From JAEZVV01 sp036652035 (GTDB lineage Bacteria > Pseudomonadota > Gammaproteobacteria > Burkholderiales > Burkholderiaceae_F), in contig JAVVWR010000040.1 of assembly GCA_036652035.1 (NCBI GenBank), positions 1 through 29,703 of the forward strand: DNA of 29,703 nt. Direction: 5' to 3'. The translations under genes were made by a program, and so were the position numbers. Shown here one piece after another: positions 1 to 9,258 of the stretch. The notes below the pieces were generated by a model, which was given only the letters and a program-made list of their open reading frames with translations, searched no databases and was not told the DNA's origin. How positions within the stretch are numbered: the stretch's first letter is position 1; every line of letters begins with the position of its first letter.

Positions 1-1425
<1,425 letters not shown>

Positions 1426-1442
1426 CGCTGTTTCCTTCTCGT

Positions 1443-2900
1443 TCAGTAGCCCGCCGGCACGCGCGCGTGCCAGTCGGTGGCGCGCTGGTAAGCGTGGGCG
1501 GCGCCGAGCATTTTGGCCTCGGCAAAATGGTTGGCGGTGAGCTGCAGCCCGACCGGCAGGCCTCTGGCGCCGAAGCCACAGGGAATGCTCATGCTCGGTA
1601 CGCCGGCAAGCGATCCCGGCACGGTGAAAAGGTCGGCCAGGTACATCGAGACCGGATCGGCCTTTTCGTTAAAGCCCCAGGCGACGCTGGTGGTGACGGG
1701 GCTGGCGATCACGTCGCACTGCGTGAAGGCGTGGGCGAACTCGTTGGCGATGATGCGGCGGACCTTCTGCGCCTTGATGTAATAGGCGTCGTAGTAGCCG
1801 TGCGAGAGTACGTAACTGCCGATCAGGATGCGGCGTTTGGGTTCGGGGCCCAGGCCCTCGGCGCGGCTCTTCTTGATCATGTCTTCGAGGTCGGCGTATT
1901 TCTCGGCGCGGTGACCGTAGCGCACGCCGTCGAAGCGGCTCAGGTTGCTTGAGCACTCGGCCGGCGCGACCACGTAGTAGACGGGAATGCCAAGGCCGGC
2001 GTTGGGCAGGTCGATGTCGACCAGGGTGGCGCCCAGGCGCTCGTATTCGCGCAGCGCCTCAAAGGTGGCGGCGGCGACGTCAGGGGTGAGACCTTCGGCC
2101 AACCAGGCGCGCGGCACGCCGATCTTCAAGCCTTTGACGCCATCGTTGAGGTGGCGGGTGAAGTCTTCGCGCGGGCGGTCGATGCTGGTCGAATCCTTGG
2201 GGTCGAAGCCGACCATCTCGTTCAAGACCAGGGCCGCGTCTTCGGCCGAGTAGGTCATCAGACCGGCGGTGTCGAGACTGGAGGCGAAGGCGATCATGCC
2301 CCAGCGGCTCGGCCGGCCGTAGGTGGGCTTGGTGCCGGTGATGCCGGCAAACGCAGCGGGTTCGCGGATCGAGCCGCCGGTGTCGGTGGCCGTGGCCACC
2401 GGCGCGATGCGCGCGGCCACCGCGGCCGACGAGCCGCCCGAGCTGCCGCCCGGTACGGCGGACTTGTCCCAGGGGTTGAGCACATTGCCGTAGGCCGAGT
2501 TCTCGTTGCTCGATCCCATCGCGAACTCGTCGCAATTGAGCTTGCCCAGGCAGACCATGCCGGCCTGCTTGAGTTGATCGACCACGGTCGCGTCGAACGG
2601 ACTCATATAGCCCTCGAGCATCTTGCTCGAGGCGGTGCTTGCCCACTCCTTGGTGACGAAGATGTCCTTATGCGCCATCGGCACCCCGGTCAACGGACCG
2701 GCTTCGCCGCGGGCAAGGCGCTCGTCGGCGGCGGCGGCCTGCGCCAGCGTCACTTCGGGGCGGACATCGAGGTAGGCGTTGAGGTCGCGGTGGGCGTCGA
2801 CGCGGGCGAGAAAGGCCTGGGCCAGTTCGGTTGCCGAAACCTCTTTGGCAGCGAGCTTGCGGCCGAGTTCGGCCACGGAGGCGTGGGTGATATCGCTCAT
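1443..2900 (-). CDS. gatA: Asp-tRNA(Asn)/Glu-tRNA(Gln) amidotransferase subunit A
   Basis: GatA is the amidase-signature subunit. It hydrolyses glutamine (or asparagine) and passes ammonia to GatB through an internal channel. The 485-residue protein has the usual family length. The Ser-cisSer-Lys triad is visible as Lys78 (PMAHKDIF), Ser153 (in PGGSSGGSSAAVAA) and Ser177 (in TATDTGGSIREPAA), which is the expected spacing. It starts two bases after the gatC stop, which implies translational coupling, and is followed closely by gatB. Presence of GatCAB means that Gln-tRNA and/or Asn-tRNA may be made by transamidation in this organism. Nothing is unusual in the sequence. Confidence 0.98.
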   Translation of the reverse strand: MSDITHASVAELGRKLAAKEVSATELAQAFLARVDAHRDLNAYLDVRPEVTLAQAAAADERLARGEAGPLTGVPMAHKDIFVTKEWASTASSKMLEGYMSPFDATVVDQLKQAGMVCLGKLNCDEFAMGSSNENSAYGNVLNPWDKSAVPGGSSGGSSAAVAARIAPVATATDTGGSIREPAAFAGITGTKPTYGRPSRWGMIAFASSLDTAGLMTYSAEDAALVLNEMVGFDPKDSTSIDRPREDFTRHLNDGVKGLKIGVPRAWLAEGLTPDVAAATFEALREYERLGATLVDIDLPNAGLGIPVYYVVAPAECSSNLSRFDGVRYGHRAEKYADLEDMIKKSRAEGLGPEPKRRILIGSYVLSHGYYDAYYIKAQKVRRIIANEFAHAFTQCDVIASPVTTSVAWGFNEKADPVSMYLADLFTVPGSLAGVPSMSIPCGFGARGLPVGLQLTANHFAEAKMLGAAHAYQRATDWHARVPAGY

Positions 2901-2902
2901 GG

Positions 2903-3190
2903 CTACTCGATGACCTTGGGGACCAGGAACAGACCATCGGCCTGTTCGGGGGCGTTTTTCATGTTGTCGGCGCGGCCGTCGGTCTCGGTGACCTGGTCGG
3001 CGCGCAAGCGCTGGTCGCCGCCCAGCGGGTGCGACATCGGTTCGATGCCGTCGGTGTCGACCGCTTGCATGCGTTCGATCATGGCGAAGATGTCGTTGAG
3101 TTGCGCCAGCGTGCGGCTGGCCTCGTCATCGGTGATCTCGATGCGGGCCAGATGGGCAATGCGGCGAACGTCGTCCAGAGCGAGGGACAT
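2903..3190 (-). CDS. gatC: Asp-tRNA(Asn)/Glu-tRNA(Gln) amidotransferase subunit C
   Basis: GatC is the small belt-like subunit that wraps around GatA and GatB and stabilises the complex. The 95-residue product has the typical GatC form: an N-terminal helix (MSLALDDVRRIAHLARIEI), a second helix (LAQLNDIFAMIERMQAVDT), then the extended GIEPMSHPL segment followed by the RLRADQV motif and a C-terminal FLVPKVIE. It is the promoter-proximal gene of the gatCAB operon and is divergent from mreB across about 240 bases. Confidence 0.97.
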   Translation of the reverse strand: MSLALDDVRRIAHLARIEITDDEASRTLAQLNDIFAMIERMQAVDTDGIEPMSHPLGGDQRLRADQVTETDGRADNMKNAPEQADGLFLVPKVIE

Positions 3191-3429
3191 GGTTCGGGGC
3201 GGGCCTGGGGTTGATACGGTGATTCGGCCGTTCGGACTGCCGCATTCGCGGCCGCGTCCGGGCCTTGCGTGGCAAGGGCTTCCGAGGGAAGTCTTGACTC
3301 GCTTTAGTCTATCATTGAGGGCTAATTACGATAGTTGCGATGGAGCAGTTCCCGCCACTATTACCCCGGCCGCCTGCGCAGCGACACAGGCGTTCTTCGA
3401 AGCCCGCCACACTTCACGCCGCCTCCAGA
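3191..3429. promoter_or_regulatory. Divergent gatCAB / mreB intergenic region
   Basis: This gap separates two divergent core operons and must hold promoters for both. It becomes AT-rich around 3293-3335. A TTGACT hexamer lies at 3294-3299, with TATCAT at 3310-3315 and TAATTA at 3323-3328 downstream, but neither candidate -10 is at a good 16-18 base spacing from TTGACT, so no exact promoter is called. A short perfect hairpin (CCTTGC, GTG loop, GCAAGG) lies at 3263-3277. The reading frame of mreB is open upstream to about 3340, but family alignment places the start at 3430, so the stretch is taken as the mreB leader. Confidence 0.5.
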
Positions 3430-4473
3430 ATGTTCGGTTTCCTCCGCAGCTACTTCTCCAACGACCTCGCGATCGACCTCGGTACCGCCAATACGCTGAT
3501 CTATATGCGTGGCAAGGGCATCGTGCTCGACGAACCCTCGGTCGTCGCCATCCGCCAAGAAGGCGGCCCCAACGGCAAGCGCACCATTCAAGCAGTGGGC
3601 AAGCAAGCCAAACAGATGCTCGGGCGCGTGCCCGGCAACATCGAAGCCATCCGGCCGATGAAAGACGGCGTGATCGCCGACTTCACCGTCACCGAGCAGA
3701 TGTTGAAGCAGTTCATCAAGATGGTTCACCCCTCGAGCCTGCTGGCTCCCAACCCGCGCATCATCATCTGCGTTCCCTGCGGCTCGACCCAGGTCGAGCG
3801 CCGCGCGATCAAGGAATCGGCTGAAGCGGCCGGTGCCAGCCAGGTCTTCCTGATCGAAGAGCCGATGGCCGCCGCGATCGGCGCCGGCCTGCCGGTTTCG
3901 GAAGCGGCCGGCTCGATGGTGGTCGATATCGGCGGCGGCACCACGGAAGTGGGCGTGATCTCGCTGGGCGGCATGGTCTACGCCGGCAGCGTGCGCGTCG
4001 GTGGCGACAAGTTCGACGAAGCCATCATCAACTACATCCGCCGCAACTACGGCATGTTGATTGGCGAGCCCACCGCCGAGGCGATCAAGAAAGAGATCGG
4101 CTCGGCGTTCCCGGGTTCCGAAGTGCGCGAGATGGAAGTGCGCGGCCGTAACCTGTCCGAAGGCATTCCGCGCAGCTTCACGATCAGCAGCAACGAGATC
4201 CTCGAGGCGCTGACCGATCCGCTCAACCAGATCGTCAGCGCGGTCAAGATCGCGCTCGAGCAGACTCCGCCCGAACTCGGCGCCGACATCGCCGACCGCG
4301 GCATGATGCTCACCGGCGGCGGCGCCCTGCTGCGCGACCTCGACCGTCTGCTGATGGAAGAGACCGGTCTGCCGGTGGTGGTGGCCGAAGATCCGCTCAC
4401 CTGCGTGGTGCGCGGCTGCGGCATGGCGCTCGAGCGGATGGACAAGCTCGGCAACATCTTCGCGCACGGCTAA
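3430..4473 (+). CDS. mreB: Rod shape-determining actin-like ATPase MreB
   Basis: MreB forms membrane-bound ATP-dependent filaments that organise the elongasome and maintain rod shape. The 347-residue protein begins MFGFLRSYFSNDLAIDLGTANTLIY, the standard proteobacterial start, which carries the hydrophobic membrane-binding segment and the phosphate-1 loop (DLGTANT). The phosphate-2 motif VVDIGGGTTEVGVIS and the adenosine motif MLTGGGALL are present. An in-frame extension of 30 residues upstream is not used by the family and is rejected. No strong Shine-Dalgarno precedes 3430. It is the first gene of mreBCD-mrdA-rodA-rlpA. A GC-rich hairpin after its stop may separate its level from that of mreC. 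Confidence 0.98.
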   Translation: MFGFLRSYFSNDLAIDLGTANTLIYMRGKGIVLDEPSVVAIRQEGGPNGKRTIQAVGKQAKQMLGRVPGNIEAIRPMKDGVIADFTVTEQMLKQFIKMVHPSSLLAPNPRIIICVPCGSTQVERRAIKESAEAAGASQVFLIEEPMAAAIGAGLPVSEAAGSMVVDIGGGTTEVGVISLGGMVYAGSVRVGGDKFDEAIINYIRRNYGMLIGEPTAEAIKKEIGSAFPGSEVREMEVRGRNLSEGIPRSFTISSNEILEALTDPLNQIVSAVKIALEQTPPELGADIADRGMMLTGGGALLRDLDRLLMEETGLPVVVAEDPLTCVVRGCGMALERMDKLGNIFAHG

Positions 4474-4488
4474 GTCTCTTTCTTGATC

Positions 4489-4510
4489 GGGCGGCGCCCG
4501 CGCGCCGCCC
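4489..4510 (+). terminator. GC-rich hairpin between mreB and mreC (possible attenuator)
   Basis: A perfect 8-base-pair stem (GGGCGGCG at 4489-4496 and CGCCGCCC at 4503-4510) closes a six-base CCCGCG loop 16 bases after the mreB stop. No U-run follows, so it is not a classical intrinsic terminator. Partial termination, or protection of the mreB 3' end, would let mreB be made in excess over mreCD, which is known for this operon in other bacteria. The function here is inferred. Confidence 0.45.
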
Positions 4511-4547
4511 GCTTCCCTCCACCCGCTTTCCGGAACCGCTCACAGCG

Positions 4548-5444
4548 ATGGAATACGGACCTCCGCCGCTGTTCAATCAGGGCGTGTCGGCGCGCGCGAG
4601 ACTGGCTTTTTTCTCGCTGCTGGCGATTGCCCTGATCGTGGTTGACGCGCGCCTGCGCGTGCTCGAGACCGTTCGCGTCGGTCTGGGTGTGGTGATGTCT
4701 CCGCTGCAGCAGGCCTTGCTGGTGCCGGTGCGGTCGGCGTCCGCGGTGGGGGAGTACTTCACCACCATCGGCAGTCTGACCCGCGACAACGAAACCCTGC
4801 GCCGCGAACGCGTCGAGCGCTCGCGCGAGCTGGCCCGGGTGCCCGAGCTCACGGCCGAGAACGAACGTCTGCGGCTGCTGCTGGGCGCACGCGAATCGAT
4901 CAAGCTGCCGGCCGTGGTCGGCGAGGTGATGTTCGAGTCGCGCGACCGCTTTGCCCGCAAGCTCGTGATCGACCGTGGCGAAAGCGACGGCCTCCAGCCC
5001 GGCATGCCGGTGATCGACGAGGCTGGCGTGATCGGTCAACTCACCCGGGTGTTCCCGGGCACGGCCGAGCTGACCCTGCTGACCGACAAGGACCAGAGCA
5101 TTCCGGTGCTGCTGGCTCGCAACGGCCTGCGCGGCGTGGCTTTTGGTGGTGCTGACCCGGGCACGCTCGAGCTGCGCTTCGTTCCCGCCAACGCCGACAT
5201 CGTGGCCGGCGACGTGCTGGTGAGCTCGGGGCTCGACGGTGTCTACCCGCCCGGCCTGCCGGTCGCCCGCGTCATCAGCGTGCAGCGCGGTGCGCAGGAC
5301 CAGTTCGCCCGCATCAATCTGCTGCCCGCCGCCGGGGTTCAGGCCAACCGCCATCTGCTGGTGCTGTTGACCGACCCGAACGCGCCGGCCGCGGCGCCGC
5401 CGCCTGAACCGATCAAGGCCGATCGCAAGGGAGCCCACCGATGA
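4548..5444 (+). CDS. mreC: Rod shape-determining protein MreC
   Basis: MreC is a bitopic inner-membrane protein that links cytoplasmic MreB to periplasmic PBP2 and RodA and activates the synthase pair. The 298-residue product has a short cytoplasmic tail, a membrane span at roughly residues 18-36 (LAFFSLLAIALIVVDARL), a coiled-coil at about 70-110 rich in Arg, Glu and Leu (DNETLRRERVERSRELARV), then the beta-domain with GESDGLQPGMPVIDEAGVIGQ. A Pro/Ala-rich tail ends the protein. It overlaps mreD by an ATGA, implying coupled translation. Confidence 0.97.
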   Translation: MEYGPPPLFNQGVSARARLAFFSLLAIALIVVDARLRVLETVRVGLGVVMSPLQQALLVPVRSASAVGEYFTTIGSLTRDNETLRRERVERSRELARVPELTAENERLRLLLGARESIKLPAVVGEVMFESRDRFARKLVIDRGESDGLQPGMPVIDEAGVIGQLTRVFPGTAELTLLTDKDQSIPVLLARNGLRGVAFGGADPGTLELRFVPANADIVAGDVLVSSGLDGVYPPGLPVARVISVQRGAQDQFARINLLPAAGVQANRHLLVLLTDPNAPAAAPPPEPIKADRKGAHR

Positions 5445-6028
5445 GAGGCCGTGGTTTTGTCGCCTGGCTGCGCGAGACCTTCGCTCTGCGCCGTCCCGCC
5501 AGCGGCGTGTTGGCAAGCCCGAGCCGCGAATACCTGCTGCGGCCGGTCAATCCGCTGTGGATCTGGGGCACCCTGCTCGCGAGCTTTCTGCTCAACCTCC
5601 TGCCCTGGGGGCAACTGAGCTTCGTGCCGGACTTTCTGGCGCTGGCGCTGGTGTTCTGGAACGTGCACCAGCCGCGCAAGGTCGGCATGGGGGCGGCGTT
5701 CGTGTTCGGCCTGCTGATGGACGTTCACAACGGCTCGCTCTTTGGTCAGCACGCGCTCGCCTACACCCTGCTCTCCTACGGCGCGATCAGCCTGCACCGG
5801 CGCATCCTGTGGTTCCCGCTGGGGGCGCAGACCCTGCACGTGTTTCCGCTGTTCCTGGTGGCGCAGCTCGTGATGCTGACGATCCGCATGTGGGTGGGCG
5901 GCACCTGGCCGGGCTGGATCTGGTTTGGCGACAGCGTGGCCGATGCCATTCTGTGGCCGGTCTGGAGCTGGCTGCTGCTCGCGCCACAGCGCCGGCCGCA
6001 CCAACGCGACGAACATCGGCCGCTCTGA
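5441..6028 (+). CDS. mreD: Rod shape-determining protein MreD
   Basis: MreD is the polytopic inner-membrane member of the MreBCD set. The 195-residue protein has an N-terminal cytoplasmic stretch of about 40 residues, slightly long for the family, then several hydrophobic spans including WIWGTLLASFLLNLLPWG, FLALALVFWNV and FPLFLVAQLVMLTI. The motif FGLLMDVHNGSLFGQHALAY matches the conserved MreD segment. The start codon overlaps the mreC stop in ATGA. About 160 bases separate it from mrdA and contain a TATAAT element. Confidence 0.95.
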   Translation: MRGRGFVAWLRETFALRRPASGVLASPSREYLLRPVNPLWIWGTLLASFLLNLLPWGQLSFVPDFLALALVFWNVHQPRKVGMGAAFVFGLLMDVHNGSLFGQHALAYTLLSYGAISLHRRILWFPLGAQTLHVFPLFLVAQLVMLTIRMWVGGTWPGWIWFGDSVADAILWPVWSWLLLAPQRRPHQRDEHRPL

Positions 6029-6116
6029 TGCGAGCGACAGCCCAACGGCGGCTGGCGCCGGGTGTGCGGAGCGCGTCGGCGGATTGCCCCCAAGGGCTTT
6101 CGGTGGATGCGAAACC

Positions 6117-6122
6117 TATAAT
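6117..6122 (+). promoter_or_regulatory. Candidate -10 element (TATAAT) upstream of mrdA
   Basis: A perfect TATAAT hexamer stands in the mreD-mrdA gap, 70 bases before the mrdA start, in a locally AT-richer stretch. No good -35 is seen at 16-18 bases (the best candidates read GGGCTT or GGCTTT near 6094-6100; TTGCCC at 6084-6089 is too far away). It may give mrdA-rodA-rlpA a promoter of their own inside the operon. This is a sequence match only. Confidence 0.45.
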
Positions 6123-6191
6123 TGCGCTCCGCTCTCCCGCCCTTTCGCTTCCGCTTCGTGCGGGTGCTGATTTCCCGCCCGTGCCGCCTGC

Positions 6192-8141
6192 ATGACCGAG
6201 TTCCGCAATCCCGAGTTCGAGGTTTTCCAGTTTCGCTCGCGCGTGCTGGTGGCGCTTGTCCTCATTGCCGTCTGCTTCCTGATCCTGCTCGGGCGTTTCG
6301 CCTGGCTGCAGATTTTCCAGCACGAGGAGTATCTGGCGCGCGCCGAAAGCAATCGCATCGCGGTGCTGCCGATCGTTCCTAATCGCGGTCTGATCACGGA
6401 CCGCAATGGCGTGGTGATCGCCAAGAACTACTCGGCCTACACGCTCGAGATCACGCCCTCGAAGGTCGATGATCTCGACGGCACGATCGACGCGCTGGCC
6501 AAGATCGTCGATATCCAGCCGGTGCACAAGCGCCGCTTCAAGAAGCTGCGCGAGGAGACCCGGCGTTTCGATTCGATTCCGATCCGCACCCGCCTTACTG
6601 ACGAGGAAGTGGCCAAGTTCACCGCGCAGCGCTGGCGTTTTCCCGGTGTCGAGCTGCGTGCGCGGCTGTTCCGCCACTACCCGATGGGCGAGGTCGGCGC
6701 GCACATGATTGGCTACATCGGCCGCATCTCGCCGCGCGACCAGGAGCGGATCGACCAGATGGAAGACGCGGCCGACTACAACGGCACGCAGTACATCGGC
6801 AAGGTCGGGGTCGAGCAGAGCTACGAGGGCGAATTGCACGGCACCACCGGGTATGAGGAAGTCGAGACCACCGCCGGCGGCCGCGCGGTGCGCACGCTCT
6901 CTCGCACCGCCGCCACGCCGGGCAACAATCTCAGCTTGTCGATCGACATCAAGCTGCAGGAGATCGCTGAGCAGGGCTTTGGCGACCGCCGCGGCGCGCT
7001 GATCGCGATCGAGCCCAAGACCGGCGACATGCTGGCTTTCGTCAGCAAGCCGAGCTTCGATCCCAACCTGTTTGTCGAAGGCATCGACCCCAAGAGCTGG
7101 GACGAGCTCAATACCGACCCCGACAAGCCTTTGCTGAACCGCGCTTTGCGTGGCACCTATCCGATCGGCTCGACCTACAAGCCCTTCATGGCGCTCGCCG
7201 CGCTCGAGACCGGCAAGCGCAAGGCCGACACGGTGATCCAGGACAACGGCGTGTTCATGCTCGGCAACCACCGGTTTCGTGACAGCGCGGCGGTGCCCAA
7301 GGGGCCGGTCAACATGCACAAGTCGATCGTGGTTTCGAGCGACGTGTATTACTACTCGCTCGCCAACGAGATGGGTGTCAACGCGATCCACGATTTCATG
7401 AAGCCCTGGGGTTTCGGCCAGATCACCGGAATCGACGTCGTGGGCGAGCAGCGCGGCATCCTGCCCTCGACCGAGTGGAAGGAGAAGCGCTTCAAGCAGA
7501 AGTGGTTCCCGGGCGAGACGATCTCGATCGGCATCGGCCAGGGCTACAACGCCTTCACCTTGCTGCAGCTCGCACACGCCACCGCCAACCTCGCCAACCA
7601 GGGCGTGGTGATGAAGCCGCACCTGGTCAAGCGGGTCGAAGACCCGACCACCGGGGTGGCGCGCCCGACCGTGCCGAGCGAGAGCTACCGCATTCCGGTC
7701 AAGCCCGAGCACATCAAGGTGATCACCGACGCGATGGTCGACGTCAACCTGGTCGGCACCGGGCGCCTCGCGTTTGCCAACGTGCCCTACAAGGTGGCGG
7801 GCAAGACTGGCACCGCGCAGGTGGTCGGCATCAAGCAGGGCGAGAAATACAACGAAGCCAAGATGCGCGAGCGGCACCGCGACCACTCGCTCTTTATCGC
7901 CTTCGCGCCGGCGGACGACCCCAAGGTGGCGGTCGCGCTGATCGTCGAGAACGGCGGCTTTGGCGCGCGCGCGGCGGCGCCGATCGCGCGCCAGGTGATC
8001 GACTACGTTCTGCTCGGCACGATTCCCAAGGGCCCGGCGCTGCCCAAGGGCAGTGCGCCGGTCGATGACGAGAGCGACGAGAACGCCCTGGTGGCCAATG
8101 TCGGCCGCCCTGAAACCGAACCCAGGAAGGTCGAGCCATGA
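6192..8141 (+). CDS. mrdA: Penicillin-binding protein 2 (elongasome transpeptidase)
   Basis: PBP2 is the monofunctional DD-transpeptidase that cross-links lateral-wall peptidoglycan made by RodA. The 649-residue protein has a short cytoplasmic N-terminus and a membrane anchor at about residues 18-38 (LVALVLIAVCFLILLGRF). The pedestal domain follows with NRGLITDRNGVVIA. The transpeptidase domain has the acylated Ser327 in S-T-Y-K (GSTYKPFM), the second motif S-S-D at 382-384 and K-T-G-T at 538-541. All catalytic motifs are intact and the length is normal. It overlaps rodA in an ATGA, and a small in-frame-with-nothing ORF upstream is not considered real. Confidence 0.98.
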   Translation: MTEFRNPEFEVFQFRSRVLVALVLIAVCFLILLGRFAWLQIFQHEEYLARAESNRIAVLPIVPNRGLITDRNGVVIAKNYSAYTLEITPSKVDDLDGTIDALAKIVDIQPVHKRRFKKLREETRRFDSIPIRTRLTDEEVAKFTAQRWRFPGVELRARLFRHYPMGEVGAHMIGYIGRISPRDQERIDQMEDAADYNGTQYIGKVGVEQSYEGELHGTTGYEEVETTAGGRAVRTLSRTAATPGNNLSLSIDIKLQEIAEQGFGDRRGALIAIEPKTGDMLAFVSKPSFDPNLFVEGIDPKSWDELNTDPDKPLLNRALRGTYPIGSTYKPFMALAALETGKRKADTVIQDNGVFMLGNHRFRDSAAVPKGPVNMHKSIVVSSDVYYYSLANEMGVNAIHDFMKPWGFGQITGIDVVGEQRGILPSTEWKEKRFKQKWFPGETISIGIGQGYNAFTLLQLAHATANLANQGVVMKPHLVKRVEDPTTGVARPTVPSESYRIPVKPEHIKVITDAMVDVNLVGTGRLAFANVPYKVAGKTGTAQVVGIKQGEKYNEAKMRERHRDHSLFIAFAPADDPKVAVALIVENGGFGARAAAPIARQVIDYVLLGTIPKGPALPKGSAPVDDESDENALVANVGRPETEPRKVEP

Positions 8142-9256
8142 GAGACATGACCCTGGCGCAGCGGGTGGGCGCCCTGGTGCGACCGTGGCTGACCGTGTTC
8201 GACCTGCCCTTGCTGACGATCATCGGCACGCTGGCGCTGATCGGCTTTGTCACGCTCAGCTCGGCCGGCTATGACTTCCCGTGGCGCATCACCGACCAGG
8301 CGCGCAACCTCGGCGTCGCTTTCGTCGTGATGTTCGTGTTTGCCAACATCAAGCCGCAGTGGCTGATGCGGCTGGCGGTGCCGGTCTACGTGACCGGCGT
8401 GGTCCTGCTTGGCCTGACCGAGGTGGCGGGGGTGACGGTCAAGGGCGCGACCCGCTGGCTTGATATCGGCGTGGCGCGGATCCAGCCGTCCGAGATCATG
8501 AAACTTAGTTTGCCGCTGATGCTGGCCTGGTACTTCCACAAGCGCGAGGGCGCGCTGCGCACGCTCGATTTCGCTCTGGCGGCCGTGATCATGGTGGTGC
8601 CGGTGGCGCTGATTCTCAAGCAGCCCGACCTTGGCACTTCGCTGCTGGTGGTCGCCGCCAGTTTTGCCGTGATCTTTTTTGCCGGCCTGCCGTGGAAGTG
8701 GCTGATCGCCCTGGTCGCGAGCGGCGTGGCGATGCTGCCGGTGATCTGGACCCTGCTGCACGACTATCAGCGCGAGCGGGTGATGACGCTGATCGACCCC
8801 AGCAACGATCCGCTCGGCAAGGGCTTCCACACCATCCAGGCGATGATCGCGATCGGCTCGGGCGGCCTCTTCGGCAAGGGCTGGATGCAAGGCACCCAGA
8901 CTCACCTCGAATTCATTCCCGAGCGCACCAGCGACTTCCTGTTCGCGGTCTACTCGGAGGAATTCGGCTTTGTCGGCAACGCCGTTCTGCTCGCGCTCTA
9001 TTTCGCCCTGATCTGGCGCAGCTTCACGATCGCGCTGGCCGCCCCCACCTTGTTCTCACGCATGCTGGCCGGAGCGATCGCCATGATCTTCTTCACCTAC
9101 GCCTTCGTGAACATGGGCATGGTCAGCGGCATCCTGCCGGTGGTGGGCGTGCCGCTGCCTTTCATGAGCTACGGCGGCACCGCGCTGCTGATCCTCGGCA
9201 TGTCGTGCGGCATCCTGATGAGCATCTCGGCCCACCGCAAACTGGTGCAGAGCTGA
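8138..9256 (+). CDS. rodA: SEDS peptidoglycan glycosyltransferase RodA
   Basis: RodA polymerises lipid II into glycan strands during elongation, paired with PBP2. The 372-residue product is almost entirely hydrophobic spans, consistent with about ten membrane helices. SEDS landmarks are visible: GATRWLDIGVARIQPSEIMK in the first half, KQPDLGTSLL, the extracytoplasmic segment ERTSDFLFAVYSEEFGFVG that carries the conserved catalytic Asp and Glu residues, and the C-terminal GVPLPFMSYGGTALL. Translation is coupled to mrdA by an ATGA overlap, and rlpA follows two bases after its stop. Confidence 0.98.
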   Translation: MRDMTLAQRVGALVRPWLTVFDLPLLTIIGTLALIGFVTLSSAGYDFPWRITDQARNLGVAFVVMFVFANIKPQWLMRLAVPVYVTGVVLLGLTEVAGVTVKGATRWLDIGVARIQPSEIMKLSLPLMLAWYFHKREGALRTLDFALAAVIMVVPVALILKQPDLGTSLLVVAASFAVIFFAGLPWKWLIALVASGVAMLPVIWTLLHDYQRERVMTLIDPSNDPLGKGFHTIQAMIAIGSGGLFGKGWMQGTQTHLEFIPERTSDFLFAVYSEEFGFVGNAVLLALYFALIWRSFTIALAAPTLFSRMLAGAIAMIFFTYAFVNMGMVSGILPVVGVPLPFMSYGGTALLILGMSCGILMSISAHRKLVQS

Positions 9257-9258
9257 GC

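Noticed and set aside
3294..3315. TTGACT ... TATCAT as the mreB promoter
   Set aside because: The spacing is 10 bases, far below the 16-18 needed. The next TAATTA is 23 bases away, so neither pair was called as a promoter.
3340..3429. In-frame 30-residue N-terminal extension of MreB
   Set aside because: MreB proteins start at MFGFL, and the extension is Pro/Arg/Ser-rich leader translation with no family counterpart.
3361..4467. Minus-strand open frame of 368 codons opposite mreB
   Set aside because: It is the antisense shadow of mreB with the same biased His/Asp/Arg composition and no recognisable domain.
6028..6195. 55-codon frame overlapping the mreD stop and the mrdA start
   Set aside because: Both ends overlap neatly, but the frame lacks a ribosome binding site and GC-rich third positions in its middle, contains the TATAAT element and encodes no recognisable pattern.
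5787..7886. Minus-strand open frame of 699 codons opposite mreD and mrdA
   Set aside because: It lies antisense to genes with complete catalytic motifs and has a His/Arg/Ala/Gly/Asp-rich composition typical of the mirror frame in high-GC DNA. It resembles no protein family.
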